Positions 1 to 11,815 of a stretch of DNA of 64,000 nt are shown one piece after another. Position numbers and translations under genes: made by a program. The stretch is from NCBI RefSeq assembly GCF_030272615.1, contig NC_081410.1:287493957-287557956 (forward strand), given 5' to 3'. How positions within the stretch are numbered: position 1 is the stretch's first letter; each line of letters begins with the position of its first letter. Source of the DNA: Cryptomeria japonica. Its lineage: Eukaryota; Streptophyta; Pinopsida; Cupressales; Cupressaceae. Under the pieces are notes generated by a model. That model did no database searches and was not told the origin of the DNA. It saw only the letters and a list, made by a program, of their open reading frames with translations.

Positions 1-115
1 GGGTGACCCTATTTCTCCTATTCTCTTTACCATCATGGTTGAAAGCCTGGGCAGGTATGTGCATAAAAGGGTTCATGATGGTACTTTCTGTTGGCAAGGG
101 ACACTGCACAACTAG
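1..115 (+). pseudogene. LINE reverse transcriptase fragment
   Basis: Reading from base 2, the translation begins GDPISPILFTIMVESLGRYV, which fits the conserved block of plant L1-type reverse transcriptases around (Q)GDPLSPILF. The frame ends at a TAG near 113-115. The expected downstream FADD catalytic block is not readable after it, so the copy is decayed. The 5' part lies outside the window. Assignment to the non-LTR reverse transcriptase family is secure from this motif; the exact LINE clade is not. Confidence 0.7.
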
Positions 116-1155
116 TCCAGTGTTGTCATTGATGGTAACCTAAGTCAGTGTACCCATCCACATTGCTGTATTAGATCATACCAAAAGTTAGATTGGAGAA
201 TTGTTCAAGTCCAGCTAGCTTAGAACAAAGCATTTGACATAGTTAAATATTTTGGCTAATATTTCTTCTCAGATTAATATTTTGTGTTACGGATTTTAGG
301 GAAGGTTTATGGGTGTTAGGACTACCTTATTCCATATTTTTAACCTCTGGTGATAATTGGTGTGTGAGTAAGAAGCTTCTGTGTACCGATTTTTGGTTTG
401 ACAATGCAAAATTGCCGACTTGCTTTGATAATCCTTATGCAAATTATGTGGAATGATTTTGGAGATTTTTTTTATGGTCTACGTGTTTTATTTGATGGTT
501 TTGGTAATGTATGATCAGTTGTTTTGATCCTCATTAGTATTTGGGTTCGGATTTAGCCGTCTGCTTGTACACGTTTCATAAAGTGCTAAGTTTTCTTGAG
601 CCGACAATGTACGCGATATGATTTCTTGTTGATGATATATAAGAGAAATGGTTTTGATTATTTTGGGTGTGTGGAAGGTGTTAGTAATCAATTGTGCATA
701 GTTTCATGTGTGTAGGATAGAGATTGGTGCTCCAGATTATAGCAGAATAGTGTAATAGAGAAATGAGAGATGAAGTGTAAGAAATAGGTGTGTTGTGCTT
801 AACAGGAACTATACTTTGACATTTGAAGATGCTATTTATCAGTTCAAATGATCTGTAATCTTTGTATTTGAGTTGTAGGTATTGATCCTCTCTCTTTTGA
901 GTAGTGAGCTCTAGGAAGTGTGCCTGAATGCATGTGCATTCCCTAATTGTAATATTTCTATACTTCTATAGAGTAAAATTATATTGTGAGTTCATCCCCA
1001 CCATGGTTTTTCCCTTAATCGGGTTTCCATGTACAAATTTTTTGGTGTTATGGAGTCGTGTTTATTTGCTTTATGTTCTTGTATCTTTCTTTTGTTTATA
1101 TGCATTAAGTGGCTGAAAGAACAATTTAATAAAGTTAAAGATTGCAAAACACTGA
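116..1155. other. Non-coding stretch, no gene recognised
   Basis: This is AT-rich sequence with no frame I can tie to a protein family. It may include decayed 3' LINE sequence just after base 115, but no motif supports that. Short open frames, such as 928-1116, have no recognisable domain and look fortuitous. Confidence 0.4.
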
Positions 1156-1335
1156 TTCACCCACTAACTCATTTGACTGCAAAATCTGACAAAACTTTCC
1201 AATGAAAGTCCAATAATTATTTTAATTGTCAGGTACCTTTGCAAAATTTTCTTTTTTTTTCATTTCTGCCTGACATTCGTTGAACTTGCGATGCTCTGTG
1301 ATTTTCGTTGCTATTTCAACATTCTCTTAAATTTA

Positions 1336-1420
1336 TGGGCCAACAAGTATATGTTTAGTGCCACCTTAATTTGTGGGCCGACGAGTATAAGGTTATCATT
1401 CGTCAGGGTTCCGACGAATG
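1336..1420. repeat. Short direct and inverted repeats upstream of the CACTA gene
   Basis: The block starting TGGGCCAACAAGTATA at 1336-1351 recurs as TGGGCCGACGAGTATA at 1374-1389; the two differences (A/G and A/G) are of the CpG-decay type. Next comes a perfect 8-base inverted repeat, CATTCGTC (1397-1404) and GACGAATG (1413-1420), separated by 8 bases. CACTA transposons carry clustered short direct and inverted subterminal repeats that bind transposase, and the position 250-330 bases before the presumed transposase start fits that. I could not find the element's terminal inverted repeats, so the role is inferred. Confidence 0.4.
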
Positions 1421-1665
1421 TTTTTAGATAAATAAAATTGATTTCGATAATTTATCTATAATTGCGACCTAGTGCGGCTAATGCTTGTCAAAAAGGATTT
1501 ATAACTAACCGTGCAGGGGATTCTTGACTCTTATTAGGAGATTTTGACCTTTGAGGGTCTTTTACCTTCTATCAAATTAAATGTATGCATGTATGTGGCT
1601 GACTCTACAAATTGATCCATTATAATTAAATTTTCATATAGTTGAGAGCTTGGTAAAGAAAAATC

Positions 1666-2350
1666 ATGTCACGTAATATTATTTCAAAACAAAATGAAGA
1701 GACAATTGCAAGATTGTGGGCTATATTGAAAAGAAAGGGTGATGGGAAATGTTATTGTCCTTGCAATACTTGCAAGAGCTTAAAGATGAGAAGACTTTTA
1801 ATCACAAAAACTAAGAAACATTGTAGGCGGCATGGTCACATTAAAGGGGGGCATGATTATTGTTCATTATATGTCTTTATATTGATTGAATTTGTAAATG
1901 TTTATATCATTTTAACATTTTTTATATATACAAGAAATCACTTGATCATGATCATGTTTTATTTGTGTTGATTATTATTATAAATGTGGGGCGACCTAGG
2001 GAACATGATATGGACTATTATGGCTCAGAGAATGTGGTTTTACAAGTGGAGGAACAAGGTGATGTGAATATCGAAGATGAAGTTAATGATCCTATGGAAG
2101 AAGATGATCATGCGCTAGAAAACACAGTTGAAGATGATGGTACAAATACATTGATCCACGACACATTTAGTGGTGTAGTTGATCATGATGATCGAGATGA
2201 CTTTGATGATGTTCATGATTTACCTGTACTTGAGAAGGCATACGAGCCCCTTTATGAAGGGTCCCAAACAACTCTTCTCACAATTGTATTGTTGGTGTTG
2301 AACTTGAAAGTTATGAATAGTTTATCCAACATAGAAATCTCACAAATGTT
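1666..2350 (+). pseudogene. CACTA transposase, N-terminal transposase-associated domain and acidic linker
   Basis: The frame from the ATG at 1666 has CPCNTC and then HCRRHGHIKGG. This is the Cys/His arrangement of the transposase-associated domain found at the N-terminus of plant En/Spm-like proteins, where it is thought to bind DNA. A short intron-like gap follows GGHDY near 1858. A second exon from about 1985 encodes REHDMDYYGSEN and a strongly acidic linker, then EPLYEGSQTT, which is typical of the segment just before the TNP2 core. The exon ends near 2350. The ATG at 1666 is the first in this frame before the Cys cluster. Some residues of the usual domain are altered, and I consider it non-functional. 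Confidence 0.7.
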
Positions 2351-2473
2351 AAGTTATGTCATATATGTCATCTTTTTTCATCTATTTTTATTATTAGTTT
2401 ATCACTAGTAAATAAAGGATGAAATATGTACCATTAATATTCTTTATATTAACAAATTATTTTTTTGTTGTAG

Positions 2474-3707
2474 ATTGATAGGTGAGTTTTTGTTACCACC
2501 ATCAAATATTTTACCTCACTCATACCGATATTTATCTGCAATTATGAAAGATATTGGAATGGAGTATCAAGCAATAGATGCATGTCCCAATGATCATATT
2601 ATATATCATAAACATGAATTTGCAACAGAATGCCCAAGTCATATCAGTAGATATCGACCTGATCAACTAACAAAAAAGGTGCCTTGCAAGGTTCTTTGTT
2701 ATATTCTCATTATTCCACGTATGCAATGATTATTTAGGTGCGAAACCTTAGCGCAATTTATGGATTACCATGCATGGAATAGAAGTGGAGATGACATTCT
2801 TTGAATGCCTATGGATGGTTATGCATTTAGGGACATTGAGGAAAAATGACCACACTTTAAAGAAGAACCTCACAATCTTAGGCTTTCATTGGCAACCGAT
2901 GGTGTTAATCTATTTGGAGAGATGGGATCTATTTACTTGGTGTGGCCTATTTTTGTTATCAAAAATAACATTCCTCCATGGATGTCAATAAAGAGGGAGC
3001 ATATAATGTTGGCAATGATTGTTTCAGGTATTTTTTTACATCAATTTTCTTTAATGTAGTAGCATCTCATTTGTTGCATAATGACATATTTTTTTTCATT
3101 TAATAGTCATGTACATTAATTTATATATATTACAGTAAAATGGTTATAATAATTATGTAATGTTTATGTTCATTCAAGTAGGTAAGTACCAAGTTAAAGA
3201 TATGAATGTACATATCGAGCCTCTTATCGATGAATTACTAAAGTTATGGAATGGTGTCACTATGTATGACTTCTCAAGACCAATAGGACAAAGATAATTT
3301 CAATTCCATGCAATGCTTGTATGAACAATTCATGATGCCCTAGGGCTAACACATTTTTATGGTATGTTATAATGTTCCACTGCACTTTAAGGATATTTAA
3401 TTTTATGAAGTAGATATTATATATAATTATAAAAATTGACATATTTAATCCAATTATATATGATCTTGCAAGTCTTCAAACAAAGGGAAAATTTGCATGT
3501 CTAGTTTGTGGTCTAAAGATGAAATCTTGTCATTCAACAAGTTTAGGAAAGCAAGTGTTTGACGAGTATAGGCACTTCCTCCATAGAAATCATAAGTATC
3601 AAATTACTAAAAAACATATTTTCAATGGAAAAGAAGAGACTACATCAAAACAACGAAGAATGACACCTCGCATATGAAATTTGGAATATAATAGAATTAA
3701 TCATCAA
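2474..3707 (+). pseudogene. CACTA transposase, TNP2 core (first half)
   Basis: The coding sense starts right after an acceptor-like TTGTTGTAG at 2465-2473 with LIGEFLLPPSNILPHSYRY and continues through MEYQAIDACPNDHI, ECPSHISRYR and KKVPCKVL. These are hallmark segments of the TNP2 transposase family. After a stop near 2729 the homology goes on: a DYHAWNRS-like segment near 2762, EEPHNLRLSLATDGVN near 2863 and NNIPPWMSIKREHIMLAMI up to about 3030. Further exons follow at about 3181-3361 (HIEPLIDELLKLW and FSRPIGQR) and 3470-3707 (GKFACLVCG). Several stops and frame changes show it is dead. The product of an intact relative would cut and paste the element through its terminal repeats. Confidence 0.75.
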
Positions 3708-3844
3708 GGTTATAAAATGGATCAAATTATTTATCTATCATATATGATATACTTGGAATTTTTTTTTGTATTGTGTTTTGTTTACTCATGTTGTAATTGA
3801 CAATGATTGTTGTTGTTAATTTGTTTAACTTATATGCTTCATGA

Positions 3845-4470
3845 AGGTCGTCAAGGCATTAGTGATCGGCTTCCACAGGGACTGAAAAGTTATCCGAGAT
3901 AATTTAGTAGGTTGCCCTACTATGAGCAGCTACAAATTTTTCATTTGTTTGATATAATGCATATTGAAAAGAATATAATAGAAACATTATGGAAAATATT
4001 GGATGGAAGGAATGACAGAAAAAATTGTCAAAATTTGTAGTGACATTTATGAAGCCAATCATGCAATGAAAAATGTCATTCAATTAAATAGCGATGGAGA
4101 CCAAATTAATATAAGCACCCTTCCTTGGTTATTAACGGAGCAACAAAGCATTGCTATAACAGAAGTCATACGAAAAATTCAATTTCCCATAGGATTTGCA
4201 GCGAACATAAACAATATCATAACAAAGAAAGGTGATTTGGGTCAGGGATGAAAACGCATGATTGGCATACCTTCATTAAGGTAATTATTCTGGTATATTA
4301 TATATATTTGTATACTACATGTACTTTTCAGTGTATTATGTTTACTAGTTTTGGAAAATAAATGAAAAGATCATTTTATAATTGTTGTAGTATGTTCTAC
4401 CTCTATCTCTCCCAGACAACTTCGACAACAATGTCAAGCAAGTTATATATGATCTTGGAAAATACATGAG
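3845..4470 (+). pseudogene. CACTA transposase, TNP2 core (second half) with the MHIEKN motif
   Basis: After an intron-like gap, reading resumes with DRLPQGLKSYPR and soon DIMHIEKNIIETLWKIL near 3955-4003. The MHIEKN string is one of the most conserved TNP2 motifs. An open segment from 4003 to 4251 contains NISTLPWLLTEQQSIAI. After a TGA, a HDWHTFIK segment leads to a GTAATT donor near 4280. A small exon at about 4391-4470 encodes YVLPLSLPDNFDNNVK and DLGKYMR and ends at a clean GTAAGT donor. This small exon is the start of the DUF4218-like region, which continues at 15831. Confidence 0.75.
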
Positions 4471-4471
4471 G

Positions 4472-7400
4472 TAAGTAGCAATATTTGTTCAATTTGTTGT
4501 ATACATCTTATATTTGCCATTTGTTTTACTTGTTATGTAATTGTTACCTATTTTCGCTAACAAGATCAATCAGGTAGAGCTTTAAAGTTTTGATATTCAC
4601 AAAAGATACATTCTTATTCTGTTGTGTTGCATTCATGTGTATAAAGAAAGAATGAACAAAAGATTACATTTCAATGTTTCTAGTGCATAACAACAAAAGA
4701 GAAAAAGTCTTTCTGAAAGAGTATTTTTATTGATATGAAATACATGTTGTCTCACACAAGTCGTGAGACTAACCTTTACTTCTTTGAAACAAAAGAAGAG
4801 CAATGAATACATGAATAAGTAAATAAAAGACAAAATGCATGTAGAAGGGTAACCAGTCATTGCTTGTAAGATTGGTTAAGTGTCTTGTTTCCCATCTGAA
4901 CTAGTTGTCCTTATGTGTCTTGAGTCCTCCCAAGTGTCCAAGTTCCTGCATTGGTCATATCAATGATATTATTTCTTGAAAGATCTAAGAAATGACTATT
5001 TTTGTACTCTACCTAATTATGTGCTTATGCATATATTAGTTGATCCCAATGTTCATCAAAAAAGAAAAAATATGATCATAAACCATCAAATGCATGTTTT
5101 GTCTAATTTGTTTGCTTCATGTTTAGGAATAAGGAAAAAATGTGTGTTGATTACAAATTTAATGTATGAGTGGGAGTAAATGAGGCTCCCACAAGGGTTG
5201 AGCCCAACTCATAAAATCAACAGTTACAAGTGATCATCTTTGCTGCTATAAGCAAATGTGTGAACTCTTCTTCAGTATTAGTATGAGACACTTTTCCTTT
5301 GAAATCAATAGGAGCTGCAAAATGGTCAGTTTCAAGCAACATAATTGTTGACATGAAAATTCAAACAATGAAATGACAAAAATTGCAAGGAGCATTCATT
5401 GATCCATAGAATAGTAAAATCATTGTCCAATACAGTGATAAAGTAACAGTCATGAGGGAATACCATTAAGAGCAGCTGTCTAAAAGAACTCATTACATTT
5501 GTTTGAAGCCACCCCTCAAGGAGAGATAATACTATCAACACAAATATATCAGATAGTAAATAAGCATATAAGAAAACAACCACAAGAAAGAGGTCATAGC
5601 AATCAATAAATAATAATAGCGGCCTTCAAGAGTAGCCTTTAAGCATTCATGGATCAGGTCATTTTAAGGACAATCATTACCTGTCAGACAACGAGATTAG
5701 TACAATGATGATAACAATGAGTCATTCACAGTAGCATTAACAAAGACTATATGAAGACTTCATAGAAGTGCATACCATATCAGTCATGAAGTTATATAAA
5801 AGACACTGACCTTAGTCAAGTTGTGTAGATCAGCTACAATAAGTAGAGAGCCTTGACAATATGTATCAATATTTACAAAAGGAACATGGTGTAAGGATAA
5901 AAAAAGATATTCTTTTAGATTGGTTGAAAGATGAACAAGGAATCATTCAAAGCAATAAAGACATCTCAGATTAGAGAAGCACATATGTCATCTAAGACTT
6001 TTGAAAGGCAATGAATAGTAAGTGTAGCCATGATATGGTGAAAATAAAAATAGGGATAAGGTGTCAAAAGTGTCATTCAGAAAGCTTGAAACTATGAGAC
6101 AAAGACAATAGTGATGTTGCTGCCATCAAAAGAACATGTGATAATATATTTAAGTCATTCCATAAGTAATAAAATATGTATGTCACAACCATTATCACCA
6201 ATAGTAGTATCTTAAGACAGTTTGTAGAGATATTGTAACAACACACATGCTCAGATTGGAACAATAAGCCCTAAACCTTCTCATCCATCATAGAGAAATA
6301 AATGCTATATAGCAGCAGATAGAGTAATCTGTACATAATCTGAGGTAGTAAATGAGGTAAAATATTTTTCATCAGCTATTGTTATCTCAAGGTCAAGTAG
6401 AGCCTAAGAATAATGCATTCATGAACACATGAGACTTAGTCCTTATCCATGCCATCAAGCTATATGAAGAGCACAATCTCACCATGATACACAGTTACAT
6501 CAGCTACAATAGAACAAGAAGCCTTTTCATCAATAGATCATTGCAAGGGACACTGTATATAAGGAAAGATAAAGAGACACTAGACAACTATAAAGCTTCA
6601 CAGTGGAAGCATGAAGGCATTAACCTTTCAAAGGTTATGAGACAACTTCATATAGTGATCAAGCCCAAAATATAAAGAACAATATCTATTTAGTTCAGTG
6701 CTTAGGATAGAGACTATAAAATTGCAAGGGTCAAAAATCAATCATTACTACAATAAGAGTGCAGCGTTGAGTTAAAGAACAGTGTAGCAGTTTCAATTCA
6801 AATTCTAGAGCATATGGATGAAAGATTGTATGTACTAAAATCAATGGGCCGTTCATAGAAAAATGGGATGAATATTGTTGATTAGAGTCTAAGATACCTT
6901 TATACCTGCAAAGCAAGGAAACCCTGCTACAGTAAGAGGAAAGCCTTCAGAAGACAATGAATAGATGATTTTATAAGAGTTGTAGACATATACAATCAGA
7001 ATAATAGTTAAATCAACAACTTTCCAAGATACAAGAAAAAGAACAGTCACTATGGGTAAGGCACTTGTGATTATAAGTCTTGTTAAAGCTTCAGAGAAAT
7101 TAAAAATCAAGTGGGTTACTACAGGTTTAGGGCAAAAAAGACAAAAAACAAAAAACAAAAAACAAAAAGGAAAAAGAAAAATAGGAAGCAGTGGGTGAAG
7201 TTATAACAGTAGTCTAAATGATAACCCATTATATTAAAAGGTCATAGCCCACAATACAAGGATATCATTGTTTGAGAAGAAGTGTTTGAGAAGAAGTCAG
7301 GAGCTCACTTTCCTCTCAAAATAGTGCAACAGGAGACAAAGAGAAACAATCCTCAAAATAATGATCAATGCCAAATCACTTCAAAGCCATTACAATGAGC

Positions 7401-7513
7401 ACTTAAGGGTATCTATCATAAGGTGGATTCAAATTTCCAGAGAGGTTTCTATACCACACAAATCATCAAATAAGAACTCAAGAGAAAACACACACTGAGC
7501 ATAGAAGCCACAT
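4472..7513. repeat. Non-coding repeat block, intron-like sequence before copia-1
   Basis: No coding frame in this block matches a family I know. A stretch around 5085-5210 resembles one around 34980-35085: both have a TTTGTTT/GCTTCATGT segment followed by the shared string GGCTCCCACAAGGGTTGAGC. That suggests a diverged dispersed repeat, probably an LTR or large non-coding retroelement. The A-rich run near 7133-7180 is a CAAAAA-type simple repeat. Copia-1 is inserted at the right edge, and the interrupted sequence appears to resume at 14122. Confidence 0.45.
7133..7180. repeat. A-rich simple repeat
   Basis: Runs of CAAAAAA-type units are repeated about five times. Its low complexity explains short spurious frames on the opposite strand. 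No function is apparent. Confidence 0.8.
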
Positions 7514-7518
7514 GAATT
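7514..7518. repeat. Target-site duplication of copia-1 (left)
   Basis: GAATT lies directly before the left LTR and is repeated at 14117-14121 directly after the right LTR. This 5-base duplication is the expected product of copia integrase and fixes both element ends. Confidence 0.93.
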
Positions 7519-8730
7519 TGTAAGGAAAGCAAGTGCGGAATTCACTTCCTTAATGTCAATTCACAGAGGAGAAATAGGCTAGTGTAGACAAAACTTCAAC
7601 ATTTACTGAATATGGTACGAGTAAAAAAACATGCACAAAAACAGCACAGAGAAATAACACACAGATTTAACGTGGGAAAACCCTTTCAGGAAAAAAACCC
7701 ACCACCAGCAAATGATCGACTTTATTAATAGTATATTAAAACAATACAATAGAGTCTCATCTGTAGATTTCCTTCACTCTGTTACACAGTCATTCCAGAC
7801 ATACAAACAACCAGATCAAACTCTTCGCAAAACACACCCTCAGCTCTCAAGATTTTGTCCCCTCTCCACTCTATATAACCTTTGGATTTCCGTCAGTTTT
7901 CAATACCAAATAGTTTGACGGTTCATAAGAGTAAGGCCCCAACGGCTCGAAGTCTAACCGTCTGCTTGTGTCAGTCTGCAATCATAAAAAAACAATTATC
8001 CCACATGCAGTAGGCAACCACATCGGTTTGTATTCATTTACACTGACAGTCTCATACATAGTATCCGAGAATCGATCTTTTGGATCTCGGTTAGACCTCG
8101 CTCTTGCAGTTGGTCTCCGCTCCATCGACTATCGACACAACATTCAATTGGTAAAGTTGATGGCCCGATGATACCCGATCGCCTAAGGTGACTCCATCGG
8201 GTCACCAGTATATCTTTCCAAAAGATACTCTGATCTCTAATGACAAGGAGTGGTCTTCACCGGGACATCAGAACAAGAGCATAACTACTATCCCAACCAT
8301 CGATACTGAGAACATGGACTCATCGGCTCATCGGGCCAAGTCAAAAACTGTTATTTCGATCTGCATTGCTAGTCCGGTAAGATGACTTCATCGGGTCATC
8401 GGAACACAAAGAATAACGCTTTGCCGATAAGTAAAATAACCAAGACTGGTAAGACCCAAACCGAGACTGGTAGAGCTTGCTTCATCAGGACATCGGCATA
8501 CTACTCCACAAGTTATTCCGATAGTCGAAGTTACCCCGATGACCGAGGTCAACTTGGTCGGGTCATCGGGATGACTTCAAACCTGCTATTCTGATACTCG
8601 ATAGAAGGGAATACATTGGTAAGAGTCATGCTGATAGAGCTCACAAAATCCTTCATAATATTTCATCGACATAACTTAACCCGATCAGTATGGACTATTG
8701 TCAAGTGAATTTGAGGCACATTTTGCAACA
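7519..8730 (-). repeat. Copia-1 left LTR (3' LTR of the minus-strand element)
   Basis: It begins TGTAAGGAAAGC and ends TTTTGCAACA in plus orientation, giving TG...CA ends. It matches 12905-14116 over its full 1212 bp without net length change. It contains repeats built from CCGATGA/TCATCGG words, including a 9-base inverted repeat, CCGATGACC (8536-8544) and GGTCATCGG (8561-8569). As the 3' LTR it would carry the polyadenylation region of the transcript. Confidence 0.95.
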
Positions 8731-8747
8731 AACTCCCACTTGACAAG
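8731..8747 (-). other. Copia-1 polypurine tract
   Basis: On the minus strand the sequence directly before the LTR reads CAAGTGGGAGTT. This is a purine-rich tract of the kind that primes plus-strand DNA synthesis in copia elements. Adjacency to the LTR edge fixed by the target duplication supports the call. Confidence 0.8.
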
Positions 8748-8779
8748 GAATTCACTGGATCGAGATACCATTCCAGACA

Positions 8780-10897
8780 TTACTGATAGACATGGGTATA
8801 AAGACCCATAGAATTCGAACACCACCTAAACTTGTGTGTGCTCGCTGGCTTCATCAAGGCATCTGCAACAATTTCCAGAGTGTCTACCTTGTTAAGATAA
8901 ACTTTTCCATCTTCCACCATGTCATGTATGAAATGATACTGAACATCAACATGTTTTGACCTGGCATGGAAAGTAGGATTCTTTGCCAAACAAATGGCAC
9001 TCTGACTATCACTCTAGATTTCAATCTTCCCTACATCAAAACCAATGTCAGAACTCAAATGCCTAAGCTAGACTGCTTCTTTGCAAGCATGTGTGGCTGC
9101 CATGTATTCTGCCTCTGTAGTGGACAAAGCGACTACAGCTTGCCGCTTACTCATCCAACTGATTGCTCCATCATTTAGGACAAAAACATATCCACTGGTA
9201 GATCTCCTGCTGTCAATATCCCCTACCCAATCAGAATCTGAGTAACCACAAATGCTGAGAGTCCTTTTTGAATCCTTCAGATTACCATGATAACATAATG
9301 CAAAATCTGAAGTACCCTTCAAGTATCTAAACACTCTCTTTACAGCATCCTAGTGTGATCTCCCTGGATTCGACATAAACCTGCTAAGTACTCCCACTGG
9401 TTGGGCAATGTCTAGTCTTGCATAGACCATAGCATAAATTAGAATACCTATAGCACTTGCATATGGTACATCTTTCATGTCTTCAATCTCTTTTGGAGAC
9501 TTCAGACTGTCCAGCACAGACAACTTAGTTCCCTGCAAGATGGGAACAACCTATGATTTACAGTCAGACATATGAAACCTATCAAGAACATTGGTTATGT
9601 ATTTTCTCTGGCTGAGCCAAAGTTTCCTCTTAGACCTATCTCTTTTGATCTCCATTCCCAGAATGTAATTTGCTGGTCCTAAATCCTTCATTTCAAATTT
9701 CATACAAAGTTGAGATTTTAAATCTGAGATCATACTTTTTGTGTTTCCTATGAACAACATGTCATCTACATACAAAGCTATGATAAGAATCCTATCACTA
9801 TCAGTTTTGTAGTAAACACAATGATCAGCTTTGGATCTCACAAATCCCAAGGACAGAACAAATGTATCATACTTCTAATACCACATTCTAGGAGACTGTT
9901 TCAAACCATACAGAGACTACTTGAGTTTGCATACCATATGCTCTTTACCTTTTTCCACAAAGTGCTCAGACTAGGACATATAAATTTCTTCTTCAAGATC
10001 ACCATGAAGAAATGATGTCTTCACATCCATCTGCTCAATCTCCCAATCATATGCTACTACAAGTGACAAGAGAAATCTAATAGATGTCAGCTTAGCTACA
10101 GGAGAAAAGATTTCCCTATAGTCAATACCTTCCTTTTGCGAATACCCCTTTGCAACCAATCTTGCCTTATACTTGTCAACACTGCCATTTGGACCATACT
10201 TCTTTTTGAATACCCACTTACAGCCTACAAGCTTTCTGTTTTTAGGCAATGGCACCAAATCCCAGGTTCCATTTTTATCCAATGATGACATTTCATCATT
10301 CATGGCTTCCAACCAGGAATCTGAATCAGACATTTTAATTGCTTCTTTTATAGTCCTAGGCTCATTAGTATTTGCAAGTAACGCATAAGCACAATTTACA
10401 TTCAACATAGAGTGACTGTACTTATTAGGTGTATACCTTTTAGGTTGCTGTCTCTCTCGAGTAGATCTTCTCAACTCTGGTGTTGAGGCTTCTTGAGGTT
10501 CACCTGGAGGCTCATTATCATGTTCTTCTTTAGAACTACTTGAACTACTTGAACTCTCCTCATCTTCAGGTATCTCTAGAGATTCTTCTTTGACTGGAGG
10601 TACTTCAACCTCAACTTCTCCTTTCTTTTCTATTTCGTGATCTAATGACATAGGCTTCAGTTCATGAAAAATCACACTTCTGTTGAATAAAACCTTACCA
10701 GTCATTGGATTCCAAAGTTTGTATCCTTTCACACCAACTCCATAGCCAATGAAGATACATTTTACCGCTTTTTTATCCAACTTAGATCTATTCATTTCAA
10801 GCACATGAGTATATGCCTCTGCACCAAAAACACGTAGGTGCCTTAAAGAAGGTTTCTTACCAGACCACGCTTCCATAGGTGTTTTGTCAACCAACAT
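8780..10897 (-). pseudogene. Copia-1 reverse transcriptase and RNase H (stops only, no frameshift)
   Basis: The minus-strand frame covers the integrase C-terminal part (KTPMEAWSGKKP, LRVFGAEAY), an acidic Ser-rich linker, then the copia reverse transcriptase: WLEAMNDEMSSLDKNGTW, KARLVAKGYSQKEGIDY, IEQMDVKTSFLHGDLEEEIY and the catalytic YVDDMLF, which is intact. The RNase H region has SDSDWVGD, STTEAEYMA, a SDSQSA segment and ARSKHVDVQYHF near 8950. Seven TAG stops interrupt it (MS*SE, LK*SL, WY*KY, KS*VV, SH*DA, AV*LR, EI*SD), and an eighth (TF*AE) lies just upstream. All segments stay in one frame from 12790 to the terminal stop at 8780. An intact protein would copy element RNA into DNA in virus-like particles. 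Confidence 0.93.
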
Positions 10898-11800
10898 TGA
10901 GGTAGGAGAACGATTCAGTAGGTAACACGCTGTAGCAACTGCTTCAGCCTAGAATGTTTGTTCCAGCCCAACTCCACTCAACATGCTCCTAGCTTTCTCT
11001 ATTAGAGACCGATTCAACCTTCCAGCGACTCCATTTTGCTATGGAGTGTAAGGTGCAGTCTTATGTCTTTTAATTCCATGATCAACACAGTACTTGTCAA
11101 AATCTGCACTACAAAATTCACCACCATTGTCTGTTCTTAAACATTTAATCCTTCTCCCAGTCTGATTCTCAACAAGGTTCTTAAACTCCTTAAACCGACT
11201 GAACACTTCTGTTTCACTTTTAAGAAAGTATACAAATGCCCTTCTTGAATAATCATCTACAAAGAATACATAGTATTTAGACTTAGACAGAGAAGGTACA
11301 TCCACTGGACCAAACATGTCAGAGTGAACATAATCCAGAATAGCAGAAGATTTATGAGAACTAGAATAAAACTGAAAACGGTTATGTTTTCCATAAATGC
11401 AGTGCTCACAAAAATCAAACTCAAAACTGCAATCATCAAGACCTTCAACCAGATTCTTATTCTTCAAGGCTTTTAAACCTTTTTCACCTATGTGGCCTAA
11501 CTTGCTATGCCAAAGCATTATTTTCTCAGCAGGAAGTTTAGCTTCCAATGAGTTTGCATTGTGCATTCTTATAGTTGTCTTATCAGACTTTTCAGAAGTT
11601 ACATTATAACATACAAGTTCAGCATTTAACTTGTACAGTGTACCAATGCGATCACCCTTTGCCAATACAATGGAACCCCTAGTCATTTTACAACAACCAG
11701 ACACAAAAGTAACTTGAACTCCAGCATCATTAAGTTTACTTACAGAGAGAAGGTTTCTTGCCAGACCTGGTATATGAAGAACCCCATTGATCCCCTTCAC
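10898..11800 (-). pseudogene. Copia-1 GAG-pre-integrase and integrase region
   Basis: The segment holds VLHIPGLARNLLSVSKLNDA, the zinc-binding pre-integrase block MLWHSKLGHIGEKGL...CEHCIYGK, and the integrase core. In the core I see the first catalytic Asp in VHSDMFGPV and the second in LRTDNGGEF. The third acidic residue lies in the region after a TAG near 11039-11041 that splits the usual PYTPQQNG motif. A second TAG follows near 10950. Both stops are single-base changes in an otherwise continuous frame. The domain would join the cDNA to target DNA in the nucleus. Confidence 0.92.
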
Positions 11801-11815
11801 TCTACCATCTGGAAA

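Noticed and set aside
928-1116. Hydrophobic 62-codon frame near the left edge
   Set aside because: It is Phe/Leu/Tyr-rich, as expected from T-rich DNA, with no recognisable domain or context.
1162-1180. CACTAACTCATTTGAC as the 5' terminus of the CACTA element
   Set aside because: It starts with CACTA and lies at a plausible distance, but I found no inverted counterpart ending in TAGTG after 30288 and no convincing 3-base duplication.
8166-8594. Open frames in the copia-1 LTR with similar frames in the other LTR
   Set aside because: Similarity follows from the LTR duplication; no protein family matched.
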